Assembly: GCF_021044795.1 (NCBI RefSeq)
Contig: NZ_JAJNOP010000004.1
Direction: 5' to 3' (one strand)
Length of the DNA: 64,000 bases
Source of the DNA: Acidaminococcus hominis
Lineage (GTDB): Bacteria > Bacillota > Negativicutes > Acidaminococcales > Acidaminococcaceae
Below, piece after piece: positions 24,535 to 32,280 of the stretch. The position numbers were made by a program, and so were the translations under genes. The notes under the pieces were generated by a model. The model was not told the DNA's origin and made no database searches. It saw nothing but the letters and a program-made list of their open reading frames with translations. Every line of letters starts with the position of its first letter. Positions within the stretch are counted from its first letter, which is position 1.

Positions 24535-24882
24535 TTACAGCAGATTCCCCAGCAAATGGAGAATTCCCAGCACCGCCACCAGTTTCACCAAGGTGGCCTG
24601 GGTGGCAAAGGCATCCTGGTTCCAGAAGTTCCAGACTCCGGCCACCAGCTGGTTTACCGCCTTCTTGTCCCCGTGGACGTACCGCTGCAGCAGGGCAAAG
24701 CCCTGGCGTTCCCGGATTACCGCCAGCCAGTACAAAAGGGACACCAGTCCCAGTAAGTTCAGCCCCTGTTCCGTCCAGGCCTTGTCCACAAAAAGGACCA
24801 TGGGCCAGTAGGTCAGGATCACAAACAGCAGCAGACTGGACAACTTTCCGGACCAGCCCTGTGCGTTCTTAGGTGCAGCCAT
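24535..24882 (-). CDS. Unknown small membrane protein between rplS and lepB
   Basis: 115 residues with two clear hydrophobic segments near the N-terminus (LSSLLLFVILTYWPMVLFVD and LLGLVSLLYWLAVIR) and a third at the C-terminus (LVKLVAVLGILHLLGNLL). The middle is an amphipathic region rich in Gln and Asn. AGGAGTTGG provides a ribosome site at the ATG at 24882. It stands in a ribosome/secretion gene cluster. No domain recognised. Confidence 0.6.
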   Translation of the reverse strand: MAAPKNAQGWSGKLSSLLLFVILTYWPMVLFVDKAWTEQGLNLLGLVSLLYWLAVIRERQGFALLQRYVHGDKKAVNQLVAGVWNFWNQDAFATQATLVKLVAVLGILHLLGNLL

Positions 24883-24900
24883 CTTACCAACTCCTAAAAC

Positions 24901-24926
24901 AAAAGGGGACTGCGCAGACAGTCCCC
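24901..24926 (-). terminator. Terminator after rplS
   Basis: GGGGACTG (24905-24912) pairs with CAGTCCCC (24919-24926). The minus strand continues TTTTGTTTT. It lies between rplS and the next gene, so readthrough into the 24535-24882 gene would be partial. Confidence 0.75.
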
Positions 24927-24945
24927 CACCGTTTTTTGTTTCCGA

Positions 24946-25287
24946 TTAGCGGCGTTCTCTAATACGAGCAGCCTTACCGGTCAGTTTACGCAGATAGTAC
25001 AGTTTTGCTCTGCGAACGATACCTCTATGAGATACCTCAATTTTCTCCAGTCTGGGAGAATGTACAGGGAAAGTTCTTTCTACGCCAACGCCGGAAGCGA
25101 TACGACGTACGGTGAACATTTCACGCACACCTGCGCCACTGCGGGAGATGCAAACGCCTTCAAACAGCTGAACACGTTCACGGGTACCTTCGACTACTTT
25201 TACATAAACTTTCAAAGTGTCGCCGGCACGGAATTCAGGAATGTCGGAACGCAGTTGTTCCTTTTCAATTGCTTCGATGATGTTCAT
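24946..25287 (-). CDS. rplS: 50S ribosomal protein L19
   Basis: 113 residues. FRAGDTLKVYVKVVEGTRER, FEGVCISRSGAG and the C-terminal GIVRRAKLYYLRKLTGKAAR are L19 signatures. The ATG has an AGGAGG site. It has its own promoter (25367-25395) and a leader, although it also follows trmD in the conserved order. Confidence 0.98.
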   Translation of the reverse strand: MNIIEAIEKEQLRSDIPEFRAGDTLKVYVKVVEGTRERVQLFEGVCISRSGAGVREMFTVRRIASGVGVERTFPVHSPRLEKIEVSHRGIVRRAKLYYLRKLTGKAARIRERR

Positions 25288-25360
25288 TTATGTTCCTCCT
25301 CAGAATCCAAGACGTTCATTCTTAGCCTCGTGCTAACAGCGGACCGCCCGTTAATGCATA
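25288..25360 (-). promoter_or_regulatory. rplS leader, candidate L19 leader
   Basis: About 70 nt of leader containing GGGCGGTCCGCTGTTAGC and a later CGAGGCTAAG. L19 genes of Firmicutes often carry a structured leader; assignment here is by position and general sequence character. Confidence 0.45.
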
Positions 25361-25366
25361 CGCTGT

Positions 25367-25395
25367 ATTATACCATACAGACAGGGTGGGCGCAA
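25367..25395 (-). promoter_or_regulatory. Promoter of rplS
   Basis: TTGCGC (25395-25390), 17-base spacer, TATAAT (25372-25367), minus strand, immediately after the trmD stop. Confidence 0.7.
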
Positions 25396-25412
25396 GAAAA
25401 AGGGCTGCAAAA

Positions 25413-26177
25413 TCAGTCCTTTTCCGGGTCCTTTCCCTGATTTTTTTCTTCCGCCTGGACGGCCAGAAACAGCTTGCCGTCCCCGGGCTGCCAGGGCACC
25501 GTCCGGAGCAGTTCCGGCCGGTACTTCAGGGTAGTCCGCAGGGCTTCCTTCCGCCGCCAGGTTTCAATCTTCCCGTGGTCCCCACTGGTGAGGACGGAGG
25601 GTACAAGCTGTCCCTGATAGTCCACCGGGCGGGTATACTGGGGGTATTCCAACAGGCCCGCAGCAAAGGATTCCTCCTCAGCGCTGACGGCCTTGCCCAG
25701 CACCCCGGGAATAAAGCGGGCCACTGCATCCATGACGGCAAGAGCCGGAAGCTCCCCTCCCGTCAGGACGAAGTCCCCTACGGAAAGCCGCAGGTCCGCC
25801 TGGGCCAGAATCCGCTCGTCAAAGCCCTCGTAGTGCCCGCAGCAAAAGATCAGGTCCCGGCCGCTGGCGGCCAAGCTGCAAACCCGCTGCTGCTTCAGGG
25901 CTTCCCCGGCGGGGGTCATCGCCAGCACCAGAGCCTCCGGTGCCAGTTCCCTGGCCCGCTCCAGCGCAGCCAAATAGGTCCGGGGCTGGAGCACCATACC
26001 GGCGCCGCCGCCGCAGGTGGTATCATCCACACTGCGGTGCCGGTCCGTAGCAAAGTCCCGAGGATTCACGCAGGCTACAGAAAGAAGACCTTCCTGTACG
26101 GCCCTGCCCAAAATAGAGAAGGACGCCGCCTGCTGGATCATTTCCGGAAACAGGGTGAGAAAGATGAACTGTCTCAC
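25413..26177 (-). CDS. trmD: tRNA (guanine-N1)-methyltransferase
   Basis: 254 residues, SPOUT-fold enzyme that makes m1G37 in tRNA. FLTLFPEMIQQAASFSILGR opens the family. DDTTCGGGAGMVLQP, CGHYEGFDERI and SVGDFVLTGGELPALAVMDA form the trefoil-knot SAM site with its catalytic acid. It starts with GTG at 26177, directly after the rimM stop codon (no spacer), so translational coupling is likely. Confidence 0.97.
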   Translation of the reverse strand: MRQFIFLTLFPEMIQQAASFSILGRAVQEGLLSVACVNPRDFATDRHRSVDDTTCGGGAGMVLQPRTYLAALERARELAPEALVLAMTPAGEALKQQRVCSLAASGRDLIFCCGHYEGFDERILAQADLRLSVGDFVLTGGELPALAVMDAVARFIPGVLGKAVSAEEESFAAGLLEYPQYTRPVDYQGQLVPSVLTSGDHGKIETWRRKEALRTTLKYRPELLRTVPWQPGDGKLFLAVQAEEKNQGKDPEKD

Positions 26178-26672
26178 TTAGATCCACTCCGGCAGGACCA
26201 TGACCACCTGCTTCTGGTCCCAATCAATTTTTTTGATATTCTCGGCAATGGAGGCCACCAGAATATCTTCCCCTTCCGGGGGAGCCACCACGAACACATC
26301 CGTGGGTCCCGGGGAAATCACGTCCTTTACCGTGCCAATGGGATCTCCCGCAGGAGAAACCACCGCAAACCCGATAATGTCCCTGACATAGAACTGCCCT
26401 TCCGGCAGGGGCGGCAGCTCCTCTGGCCTTAGGACAATGGTCCGGCCCCGCAGGGCTTCGGCCTGGTCCATATCGGTGACTTCCTGCACCTTTACCAGGT
26501 ACGCATTCTTATGGAAGCGTACGGAAACTACGTGCAGCACCCGGCCGTTGTCCAAGGTCAGGGTTTCCCTGTCCTCGTACTGTTCCGGCTGGTCCGTCAG
26601 GGGCAGAACGCGAAATTCGCCCCGCACGCCATGCGGGGCGACAATTTTGCCAATCACAATCTTCTGTTCCAT
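26178..26672 (-). CDS. rimM: Ribosome maturation factor RimM
   Basis: 164 residues. IGKIVAPHGVRGEFRVLPLT is the N-terminal RimM barrel, and LPEGQFYVRDIIGFAV begins the PRC-barrel half that ends KQVVMVLPEWI. It helps 16S rRNA processing and S19 assembly into 30S. It lies 4 bp after ylqD and directly abuts trmD. Confidence 0.95.
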   Translation of the reverse strand: MEQKIVIGKIVAPHGVRGEFRVLPLTDQPEQYEDRETLTLDNGRVLHVVSVRFHKNAYLVKVQEVTDMDQAEALRGRTIVLRPEELPPLPEGQFYVRDIIGFAVVSPAGDPIGTVKDVISPGPTDVFVVAPPEGEDILVASIAENIKKIDWDQKQVVMVLPEWI

Positions 26673-26676
26673 GGAC

Positions 26677-27084
26677 TCACGCTCTAAAACCGATGACTTT
26701 GCCGTCTTCCACCAGGATTTCGGCGCCCATCAGGGATTCCAGATCGGAACCGATGGTGATTTCCACACTGCGTTCCAGTGTGCCGTGACCGACTTCACTG
26801 CCAATTTCCAGATTTTCAGCCCGTTCCAGTTTATCTTTCAGCTCCTGGAGCGCATGGCCGCGCTGGGCCTTTTCGTACTCGATCTGTTCCTGCAAACCGC
26901 GCAGGGCATTGGGATCGGCACCAGCTTGTTCATTCAGTGCCCGTTTGGCATTGAACTGGAATTGTTCAAAATCCAGCTCGGCGGCCTGGACCTGGCGTTT
27001 CATATCTGCAACGATTTGAGATTTCAGGTCTTCGGTCACCTTGGCTTTGATGCCAACCGGTACCCGGACGATCATTTTATCCAT
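26677..27084 (-). CDS. YlqD-family protein
   Basis: 135 residues from the ATG at 27084, chosen for AAGGTGG upstream. It has a long helical, Gln/Glu-rich middle (VADMKRQVQAAELDFEQFQF, with LRGLQEQIEYEKAQRGHALQ), probably coiled-coil, and a short beta segment at the end (MGAEILVEDGKVIGFRA). Sequence character and place between the KH protein and rimM match YlqD of Firmicutes. Function unknown; cytosolic. Confidence 0.75.
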   Translation of the reverse strand: MDKMIVRVPVGIKAKVTEDLKSQIVADMKRQVQAAELDFEQFQFNAKRALNEQAGADPNALRGLQEQIEYEKAQRGHALQELKDKLERAENLEIGSEVGHGTLERSVEITIGSDLESLMGAEILVEDGKVIGFRA

Positions 27085-27149
27085 AGTATCCACCTTACTG
27101 AACCCCTGACGCCAGGGCGCCGGGATCCGCGTCATGTCTCCTGACTAAA

Positions 27150-27184
27150 GAAGAGCATCACCTGCAATACAGGGGCTGCTCTTC
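27150..27184 (-). terminator. Hairpin between khpA and ylqD (possible attenuator)
   Basis: GAAGAGCA (27150-27157) pairs with TGCTCTTC (27177-27184). The following minus-strand sequence, TTTAGTC, is a poor T-tract, so partial termination or RNA-end protection is as likely as full termination. Confidence 0.4.
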
Positions 27185-27186
27185 CA

Positions 27187-27414
27187 TTAATCAATGTCTA
27201 CGATTACTTTTACGTTTTCACGGGTGGCAGCAGCTTTCATCACCAGGCGGATAGCCTTGGCAATGCGGCCCTGCTTGCCGATCACTTTACCCATATCTTC
27301 AGGTGCCACGTGGAGTTTGAGGATTACGGAAGAACCGTTTCTCTCCTCCTCCACTTGGACCTCGGAGGGATTATTGACGATAGCCTTAGCAATGACTTCA
27401 ACTATCTCTTTCAT
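27187..27414 (-). CDS. khpA: KH-domain RNA-binding protein KhpA
   Basis: 75 residues. A single KH domain with the GxxG loop in MGKVIGKQGRIAKAIRL. The ATG at 27414 has GGAGG 6 bases upstream and is preferred to the TTG at 27420. KhpA usually pairs with KhpB/Jag to bind RNA and influence cell division in Firmicutes. It lies between rpsP and ylqD, the conserved place. Confidence 0.92.
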   Translation of the reverse strand: MKEIVEVIAKAIVNNPSEVQVEEERNGSSVILKLHVAPEDMGKVIGKQGRIAKAIRLVMKAAATRENVKVIVDID

Positions 27415-27425
27415 AGTCAACCTCC

Positions 27426-27698
27426 TTATTTACCAGCCTTTTCGCCAGCCAGTTTAGCCATCAGGCCTTGTTTGCTGAACATGGAACAAACCGTGTCGGT
27501 GGGTTGAGCACCTTTCAGCATCCAAGCCAGAGCCTTTTCTTCATCAATATTGATCACTGCGGGATCAACAGTGGAATCATAGGTACCTACGGTTTCGATG
27601 AAGCGGCCATCACGCGGAGCGCGTTCGTCGGCAACAACGATACGGTAGAAGGGGCTTTTCTTAGCACCCATACGTTTCAGACGGATTTTAACTGCCAC
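27426..27698 (-). CDS. rpsP: 30S ribosomal protein S16
   Basis: 90 residues from a GTG start at 27698 (M-AVKIRLKRMGAKKSPFYR, the canonical S16 opening). GGAGG lies 8 bases upstream. The in-frame GTG at 27707 would overlap that site. RDGRFIETVGTYDSTVDP is the second signature. Follows ffh by 27 bp. Confidence 0.97.
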   Translation of the reverse strand: MAVKIRLKRMGAKKSPFYRIVVADERAPRDGRFIETVGTYDSTVDPAVINIDEEKALAWMLKGAQPTDTVCSMFSKQGLMAKLAGEKAGK

Positions 27699-27725
27699 AA
27701 GATTCACCTCCTTAAAAGAATTTGT

Positions 27726-29072
27726 TTATTGCAGGAAGGGGAGCTTAAAGCGTCCCTTCCGTGCATACTTGTTCATGCCCTGCATGGTTTTCATCAGCTT
27801 CTTGCTTTCCTCAAACTGCTTCAGCAGGCGGTTGACATCCTGTACCCGCTGGCCGCAGCCGGCTGCAATGCGTTTCCGGCGGGACCCGTTGATAATCCGG
27901 GGATTGCGCCGTTCTTCGGCAGTCATGGAAGTGATAATGGCCTCCAGGCGGCGTACTTCCTTGCCGTCCAGGTCCACCCCTTCCAACTGCTTGCTGATTT
28001 TCCCCATGCCGGGGATCAGGCTGAGAATGGATTCCAGGGAGCCCAGTTTCTTGACCTGTTTCATTTGGTCCAGGAACATGTCCAGGGTAAATTCATTCTT
28101 TTTCAGATGCTCAGCCAGCTTTTGGGCTTCCTTTTCATCAAAGGCGGATTGGGCTTTTTCAATCAGGGAGAGCACATCCCCCATGCCCAGAATCCGGGAA
28201 GCCATTCTATCAGGATAAAAGGGTTCCAAAGCATCCAGCTTTTCGCCCATACCCACAAATTTTACCGGGCAGTTGGTCACTGCCTTCACACTGAGAACCG
28301 CACCGCCCCGGGCGTCGCCGTCCAGTTTGGTCACAATCAGGCCCGTAATGCCCAGTGCCTGGTTAAAGGCATCAGCCACCGTAACGGCGTCCTGACCGGT
28401 CATGGCGTCCACCACCAAAAGGATTTCGTCGGGATGTACGGCTTCCTTCATGTCCTTCAGCTCGTTCATCAGGGTTTCGTCCACGTGGAGACGGCCGGCG
28501 GTATCGATGATTACCGTGTCGCACAACAGGGCATTGGCCCGCTTCAGGGCTTCCTTGGCAATTTCCACCGGGGAAACCTTGTCGCCCAGGGTAAACACCG
28601 GCATGTCCAGCTGTTTGCCAATGACCTCCAACTGGGTGATAGCAGCAGGACGGTACACGTCCCCAGCCACCATCAGGGGCTTTTTGCCATTTTTCCGCAG
28701 GTAGTTGGCCAACTTACCCACCGTAGTGGTCTTACCAGCGCCCTGCAGGCCCGCCAGCATAATAATGGTGGGCGGGTTGGGAGACACGGCCAGTTTGCTC
28801 TGGGTGCCGCCCAGCAGATTGATCAGTTCTTCATGAACAATCTTTACAATATATTGGCCAGGAGTCAGGCTGGGGTCCACTTGCTGCCCTTGGGCCCGCT
28901 CCTTGATTTTTGCTGTAAATTCCTTGACGACCTTGAAGTTTACATCGGCCTCCAACAGAGCCAGCCGGACTTCCCGGAGGGTATCCTTCAAATCCTGTTC
29001 GGATACGGTCTTTTGTCCGCGCAGCTTTTGGATGGCAGCCGTCAATTTATCGGTTAATATTTCAAAAGCCAT
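27726..29072 (-). CDS. ffh: Signal recognition particle protein Ffh (SRP54)
   Basis: 448 residues. N domain, then G domain with GLQGAGKTTTVGKLA, DTAGRLHVDE and TKLDGDARGG, then a Met-rich M domain (KKLMKTMQGMNKYARK at the end) that binds 4.5S RNA and signal sequences. It delivers inner-membrane proteins to FtsY. It starts 2 bp after ylxM. Confidence 0.98.
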   Translation of the reverse strand: MAFEILTDKLTAAIQKLRGQKTVSEQDLKDTLREVRLALLEADVNFKVVKEFTAKIKERAQGQQVDPSLTPGQYIVKIVHEELINLLGGTQSKLAVSPNPPTIIMLAGLQGAGKTTTVGKLANYLRKNGKKPLMVAGDVYRPAAITQLEVIGKQLDMPVFTLGDKVSPVEIAKEALKRANALLCDTVIIDTAGRLHVDETLMNELKDMKEAVHPDEILLVVDAMTGQDAVTVADAFNQALGITGLIVTKLDGDARGGAVLSVKAVTNCPVKFVGMGEKLDALEPFYPDRMASRILGMGDVLSLIEKAQSAFDEKEAQKLAEHLKKNEFTLDMFLDQMKQVKKLGSLESILSLIPGMGKISKQLEGVDLDGKEVRRLEAIITSMTAEERRNPRIINGSRRKRIAAGCGQRVQDVNRLLKQFEESKKLMKTMQGMNKYARKGRFKLPFLQ

Positions 29073-29074
29073 AG

Positions 29075-29440
29075 TTACCTGCCTTCGTCAATCAAACTCT
29101 GCAAGATGGTCCGGACTTCTTCCAGACGTGGGTCGGTTAAGCCGTCGGACTTGCAGGCTTCCAGCAGCGACAGGGCTCCCCGGAGCTTGAACCGGGTATC
29201 CTGGGCGCCATGCAGCAGCTGCAATTTGGATTCATATTTTTCCAGGGTCTGTTCTACCCGCCGCAGCAGATCGTACACTGCCTGGCGGCTGATGCCGCAG
29301 CTTTCCGCAATCTCTCCCAGGGAGAGGTCATCGTAAAAGTACTGCTCCATCACAGCCTGCTGCTTTTCGGTCAGCAGACCGCCGTACATATCGTAGAGCC
29401 GGCCAAACCGGATCTTTTTTGTCAATTCATCATCCTGCAT
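29075..29440 (-). CDS. ylxM: YlxM-family helix-turn-helix SRP-associated protein
   Basis: 121 residues from the ATG at 29440. FGRLYDMYGGLLTEKQQAVM then LSLGEIAESCGISRQAVYDL is a sigma-70-region-4-like helix-turn-helix. The family is always linked to ffh and is reported as an SRP accessory in streptococci. An alternative start upstream (29485) would read through the promoter and is rejected. Confidence 0.88.
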   Translation of the reverse strand: MQDDELTKKIRFGRLYDMYGGLLTEKQQAVMEQYFYDDLSLGEIAESCGISRQAVYDLLRRVEQTLEKYESKLQLLHGAQDTRFKLRGALSLLEACKSDGLTDPRLEEVRTILQSLIDEGR

Positions 29441-29456
29441 GGTATCACCGACGCTT

Positions 29457-29485
29457 ATTCTACTATAATGGCACAAGCCTGTCAA
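29457..29485 (-). promoter_or_regulatory. Promoter of the ylxM-ffh-rpsP-khpA-ylqD-rimM-trmD operon
   Basis: TTGACA (29485-29480), 17-base spacer, TAGAAT (29462-29457), minus strand. The -35 lies inside an inverted repeat, GCCTGTCAAG (29477-29486) with CTTGACAGGC (29495-29504), that overlaps the last codons of the upstream gene. Confidence 0.7.
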
Positions 29486-29491
29486 GCATTT

Positions 29492-29935
29492 TTACTTGAC
29501 AGGCTCAGTTTTTTCCAGGCTAAACAAACTTTCTTCCACAAACCCGGTTTTCTCCTGGTTTTCGTCCTTCTTCACCGGCGTCTCCCGGCGTTTGGTCTCC
29601 CCGGAGAACAGGTCCTCCCCGCCGTACATGACTTTTTTGGCCATGCGCCGGGTTCTGTCCTTATCCCAGCGGACCCCGTGCCGGGTGTACTTTTTCAGCA
29701 GTTTGGACTCCGGATTGGTTTCCTTGTTCAGGTTTTCCAGGTCATAGGCTTCGGTGATCATCTTTCCCAAAACGGCGTTGACCCCATGGGCAGAGCTGTT
29801 TTTCACCGCTTCCCGGTACTGCTCCAGGAGCTCCGGGTGTTTCTCGATGAACTGGAAAATCTCATCGGTAATCCTGTAGGTAAAAAGCTCCAGGACCTTG
29901 CGGCCCAGAGCTTCCGCTTCTTTGTTTCCTGCCAT
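29492..29935 (-). CDS. Unknown cytosolic protein downstream of thiE
   Basis: 147 residues from the ATG at 29935 (AAGGAAGG ribosome site; an in-frame GTG at 29941 overlaps it). Helical N-terminal half (LGRKVLELFTYRITDEIFQF, with IEKHPELLEQYREAVKN) followed by a basic, disordered C-terminal part (KDRTRRMAKKVMYGGEDLFS, then many Lys and Glu). It lies 12 bp after thiE, so it is probably in the thi operon. No domain recognised; no sign of a thiamine-specific function. Confidence 0.65.
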   Translation of the reverse strand: MAGNKEAEALGRKVLELFTYRITDEIFQFIEKHPELLEQYREAVKNSSAHGVNAVLGKMITEAYDLENLNKETNPESKLLKKYTRHGVRWDKDRTRRMAKKVMYGGEDLFSGETKRRETPVKKDENQEKTGFVEESLFSLEKTEPVK

Positions 29936-29947
29936 AGGCACCTTCCT

Positions 29948-30583
29948 TTAGCGGCGGGCGGCGTACAACGCCTTCAGCCGGGTTACGGTGGCGGTAATGT
30001 CCGCTGCCCCCAAAATACCGCTGATCATGGCACAGCCGCTGGCCCCCAGTTCCAAAACCTGGGCGTACTGGTCCTCGTGGATGCCCCCAATGCCCACCAC
30101 AGGAATCTGGACTGCGGCCACAATAGCCCGGAAAGTCTGGGCCGGCAGCAGTTTGGCGTCCTTTTTGCTGCCCGTAGGGTACAGGGCTCCTGCTCCCAGG
30201 TAGTCCGCACCCCGGCGCTGGGCCTCGGTGGCTTCCGCCACATTGTGGGCGGAGATGCCCACCACCGCGTCCGGTCCCAGTTCCTGCCGGGCCTTTTCGA
30301 TGGCGGCGTCCTCCTGGCCCAAATGGACCCCGGCGGCGCCGATTTCCTTGGCCGCTGCAATATTATCGTCAATCAGCAGGGGTACCCCATAGCGGTCACA
30401 CAGGGCTTTCACCCGTTTTCCCTTGGCCAGCAGTTCTTCCCAGGAGGCCTCCTTTTCCCGGAGCTGGACCAGGGTTACCCCGGCCTTCAGGGCTTCTTCC
30501 ACGGCGGCGTAAAAATCCCGGCCCTTCAGGCAATGGGTATCCGTCACCAAATATACGCTGTAATCAATGATTTTCTTCGTCAC
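29948..30583 (-). CDS. thiE: Thiamine-phosphate synthase
   Basis: 211 residues, TIM barrel. YLVTDTHCLKGRDFYAAVEE, GVTLVQLREKEASWEELLAK and VPLLIDDNIAAAKEIGAAGV with HLGQED are the family motifs, and VVGIGGIHEDQYAQVLELGA is the phosphate site. It joins HMP-PP with HET-P to give thiamine phosphate. GTG start at 30583 after a GGGGGGAAG site, overlapping the end of thiM by 20 bp. Confidence 0.95.
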   Translation of the reverse strand: MTKKIIDYSVYLVTDTHCLKGRDFYAAVEEALKAGVTLVQLREKEASWEELLAKGKRVKALCDRYGVPLLIDDNIAAAKEIGAAGVHLGQEDAAIEKARQELGPDAVVGISAHNVAEATEAQRRGADYLGAGALYPTGSKKDAKLLPAQTFRAIVAAVQIPVVGIGGIHEDQYAQVLELGASGCAMISGILGAADITATVTRLKALYAARR

Positions 30584-31388
30584 GTTGTTCTTCCCCCCGA
30601 AATTTCTGCTGGAGCGTCAGGCCGTTTTCCTGGTATAGGGCATCCATCAGCCGGGCCCGGAAAGTTCCCGGTCCCGGGCAGTTCACCTGGGCCGCTTCCG
30701 CCGCCACGTTCATCAGGGTTAGCCCCCACAGGGCACCTGCCAGCGGCGACTCCGCCACGGCAATGCCGGCTCCCATAACGGTGCCGGTCATGCACCCTGC
30801 CCCGGTAATCCGGGAAAGCAGCGCCGACCCGTTCCGGGCATAGAGTATCCGTTTTCCGTCGCTGAGGGCGTCCACCGGACCGGTAATTACCGCCACACAA
30901 TGATAGGTCCGAGCCAGGGCTTTGGCCAATAGGCCCGGCTGGGTTTCCAGTCCTGCGTCCACCCCTTTGCCCTTTCCCTGGCGCCAGTCCAAGAGAGCCC
31001 GGCCTTCGGCGCCGTTGCCCTTGAGCACCGTCACCCCGCCCTGCAAAAGTTTGAGGGCTGCCTGTTTCCGCCAGTCCACCGTCATGACCCCTACCGGGTC
31101 CAGGAGAATGGGCACCCCGCCTTCCCGGGCCGCCCCCATGGCTCTTTCCATGGCCTCATAATGGCTAGTGCTGAAGGTACCCAGGTTGCACACCAGGGCG
31201 TCCGCCCGGCGGGCTGCGGCTTCCACTTCTTCCGGGGCGTCCGTCATCATGGGCAGGGCTCCCAGGGCAAGGCCTGCATCAGCACAGAAGCCGGCGGTGA
31301 CGTAATTGGTAATGTGGTGCAGCAGCGGCCGCCGCTCCCGGACCTGGCCGCTGATTACCGAAAACTCGGCCAGCAGGTCTTCCATCAT
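30564..31388 (-). CDS. thiM: Hydroxyethylthiazole kinase
   Basis: 274 residues. RPLLHHITNYVTAGFCADAG and LALGALPMMTDAPEEVE form the N-terminal signature, LLDPVGVMTVDWRK and VTVLKGNGAEGRALL follow, and ITGAGCMTGTVMGAGIA is the anion-hole/phosphate region. It phosphorylates 4-methyl-5-hydroxyethylthiazole, a salvage step. The start at 31388 overlaps the thiD stop as ATGA, so coupling is likely; the longer upstream frame is not needed. Confidence 0.95.
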   Translation of the reverse strand: MMEDLLAEFSVISGQVRERRPLLHHITNYVTAGFCADAGLALGALPMMTDAPEEVEAAARRADALVCNLGTFSTSHYEAMERAMGAAREGGVPILLDPVGVMTVDWRKQAALKLLQGGVTVLKGNGAEGRALLDWRQGKGKGVDAGLETQPGLLAKALARTYHCVAVITGPVDALSDGKRILYARNGSALLSRITGAGCMTGTVMGAGIAVAESPLAGALWGLTLMNVAAEAAQVNCPGPGTFRARLMDALYQENGLTLQQKFRGEEQRDEENH

Positions 31389-32185
31389 TCCAGCCCGGCC
31401 TTCTTGAACATGGTTACAAAGTGATGGATGGGGCCGTGGCCGTGGCCCACCGGCAGACCGTTTTTGATGCCCAGGGCCACGTAGTCCTTGGCTTCCCGGA
31501 CGGCCTGCTCCATCGTCATCCCGCTGGCCAGGTCCGCTGCCAAAGAAGAAGACAGGCTGCACCCTGTACCATGGGTGTTGGGGTTATCGTACCGGGGGCC
31601 GTCAAACCACTTGCCCCCGTCCCGGGTCAAAAGATAATCATCGGCCGTCTGGGCCAAATGGCCGCCCTTTAAGAGAACGCCCTTGGCGCCCTTTTCCAGG
31701 ATGATGGCCGCCGCCTTTTCCATATCCGCCTTGCTGCGGATGGTCAGCCCGGACAGCACTTCCCCTTCCATCATGTTGGGGGTAATCAGGTCCGCCAGGG
31801 GCAGCAGGTCTTCGATCAAATCCGTCCGGGCGTCCTTTTCCAGCAGGTAGGCACCGGAGGTGGCTACCATCACCGGATCCACCACCAGGACCTTGGGCTT
31901 GTACTGGCGCATTTTTTCCGCAATGGTGCGGATAATGGGGGACGTGGAAACCATGCCGATTTTCACCCCGTCCACCCGGATGTCCGTGAATACCGCATCA
32001 ATCTGGGCGGCCACCACTTCCGGGTCAATATTCTGGATGGCCGTAACGCCGGTGGTATTCTGGGCCGTTACGGAAGTAATCACACTCATGCCAAAGCAGC
32101 CATGGGCTGCAAACGATTTCAGGTCGGCCTGGATGCCGGCCCCGCCGGAAGAATCGGATCCGGCAATGGTTAATAAGTGAAACAT
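31385..32185 (-). CDS. thiD: Hydroxymethylpyrimidine/phosphomethylpyrimidine kinase
   Basis: 266 residues, ribokinase fold. LTIAGSDSSGGAGIQADLKS is the classic ThiD start. VDPVMVATSGAYLLEKDA and NPNTHGTGCSLSSSLAADLA (phosphate-binding) complete it. It converts HMP to HMP-P and then HMP-PP. First gene of thiD-thiM-thiE. I saw no TPP riboswitch in the 95 bp upstream, which instead holds the transketolase terminator. Confidence 0.96.
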   Translation of the reverse strand: MFHLLTIAGSDSSGGAGIQADLKSFAAHGCFGMSVITSVTAQNTTGVTAIQNIDPEVVAAQIDAVFTDIRVDGVKIGMVSTSPIIRTIAEKMRQYKPKVLVVDPVMVATSGAYLLEKDARTDLIEDLLPLADLITPNMMEGEVLSGLTIRSKADMEKAAAIILEKGAKGVLLKGGHLAQTADDYLLTRDGGKWFDGPRYDNPNTHGTGCSLSSSLAADLASGMTMEQAVREAKDYVALGIKNGLPVGHGHGPIHHFVTMFKKAGLE

Positions 32186-32202
32186 CAGCGCGCCTCTTTT
32201 CC

Positions 32203-32246
32203 AAAAAAGAAGCGCCGCAGGAAAGGAAATCCATACAGCGCTTCTT
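32203..32246 (-). terminator. Terminator of tkt
   Basis: AAGAAGCGC (32207-32215) pairs with GCGCTTCTT (32238-32246). The minus strand ends in TTTTTT. Confidence 0.75.
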
Positions 32247-32280
32247 TACCAGTTTCCTTTGATGCCAAGGAAGACAAATC

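Noticed and set aside
29477..29504. Terminator of the 29492-29935 gene at the inverted repeat GCCTGTCAAG/CTTGACAGGC
   Set aside because: The T-run follows only on the plus strand, and on the minus strand the repeat contains the -35 of the ylxM promoter; it is treated as promoter sequence.
32186..32280. TPP riboswitch upstream of thiD
   Set aside because: The 95-bp gap holds the tkt terminator and no CTGAGA or GGGTGC-type aptamer segments.
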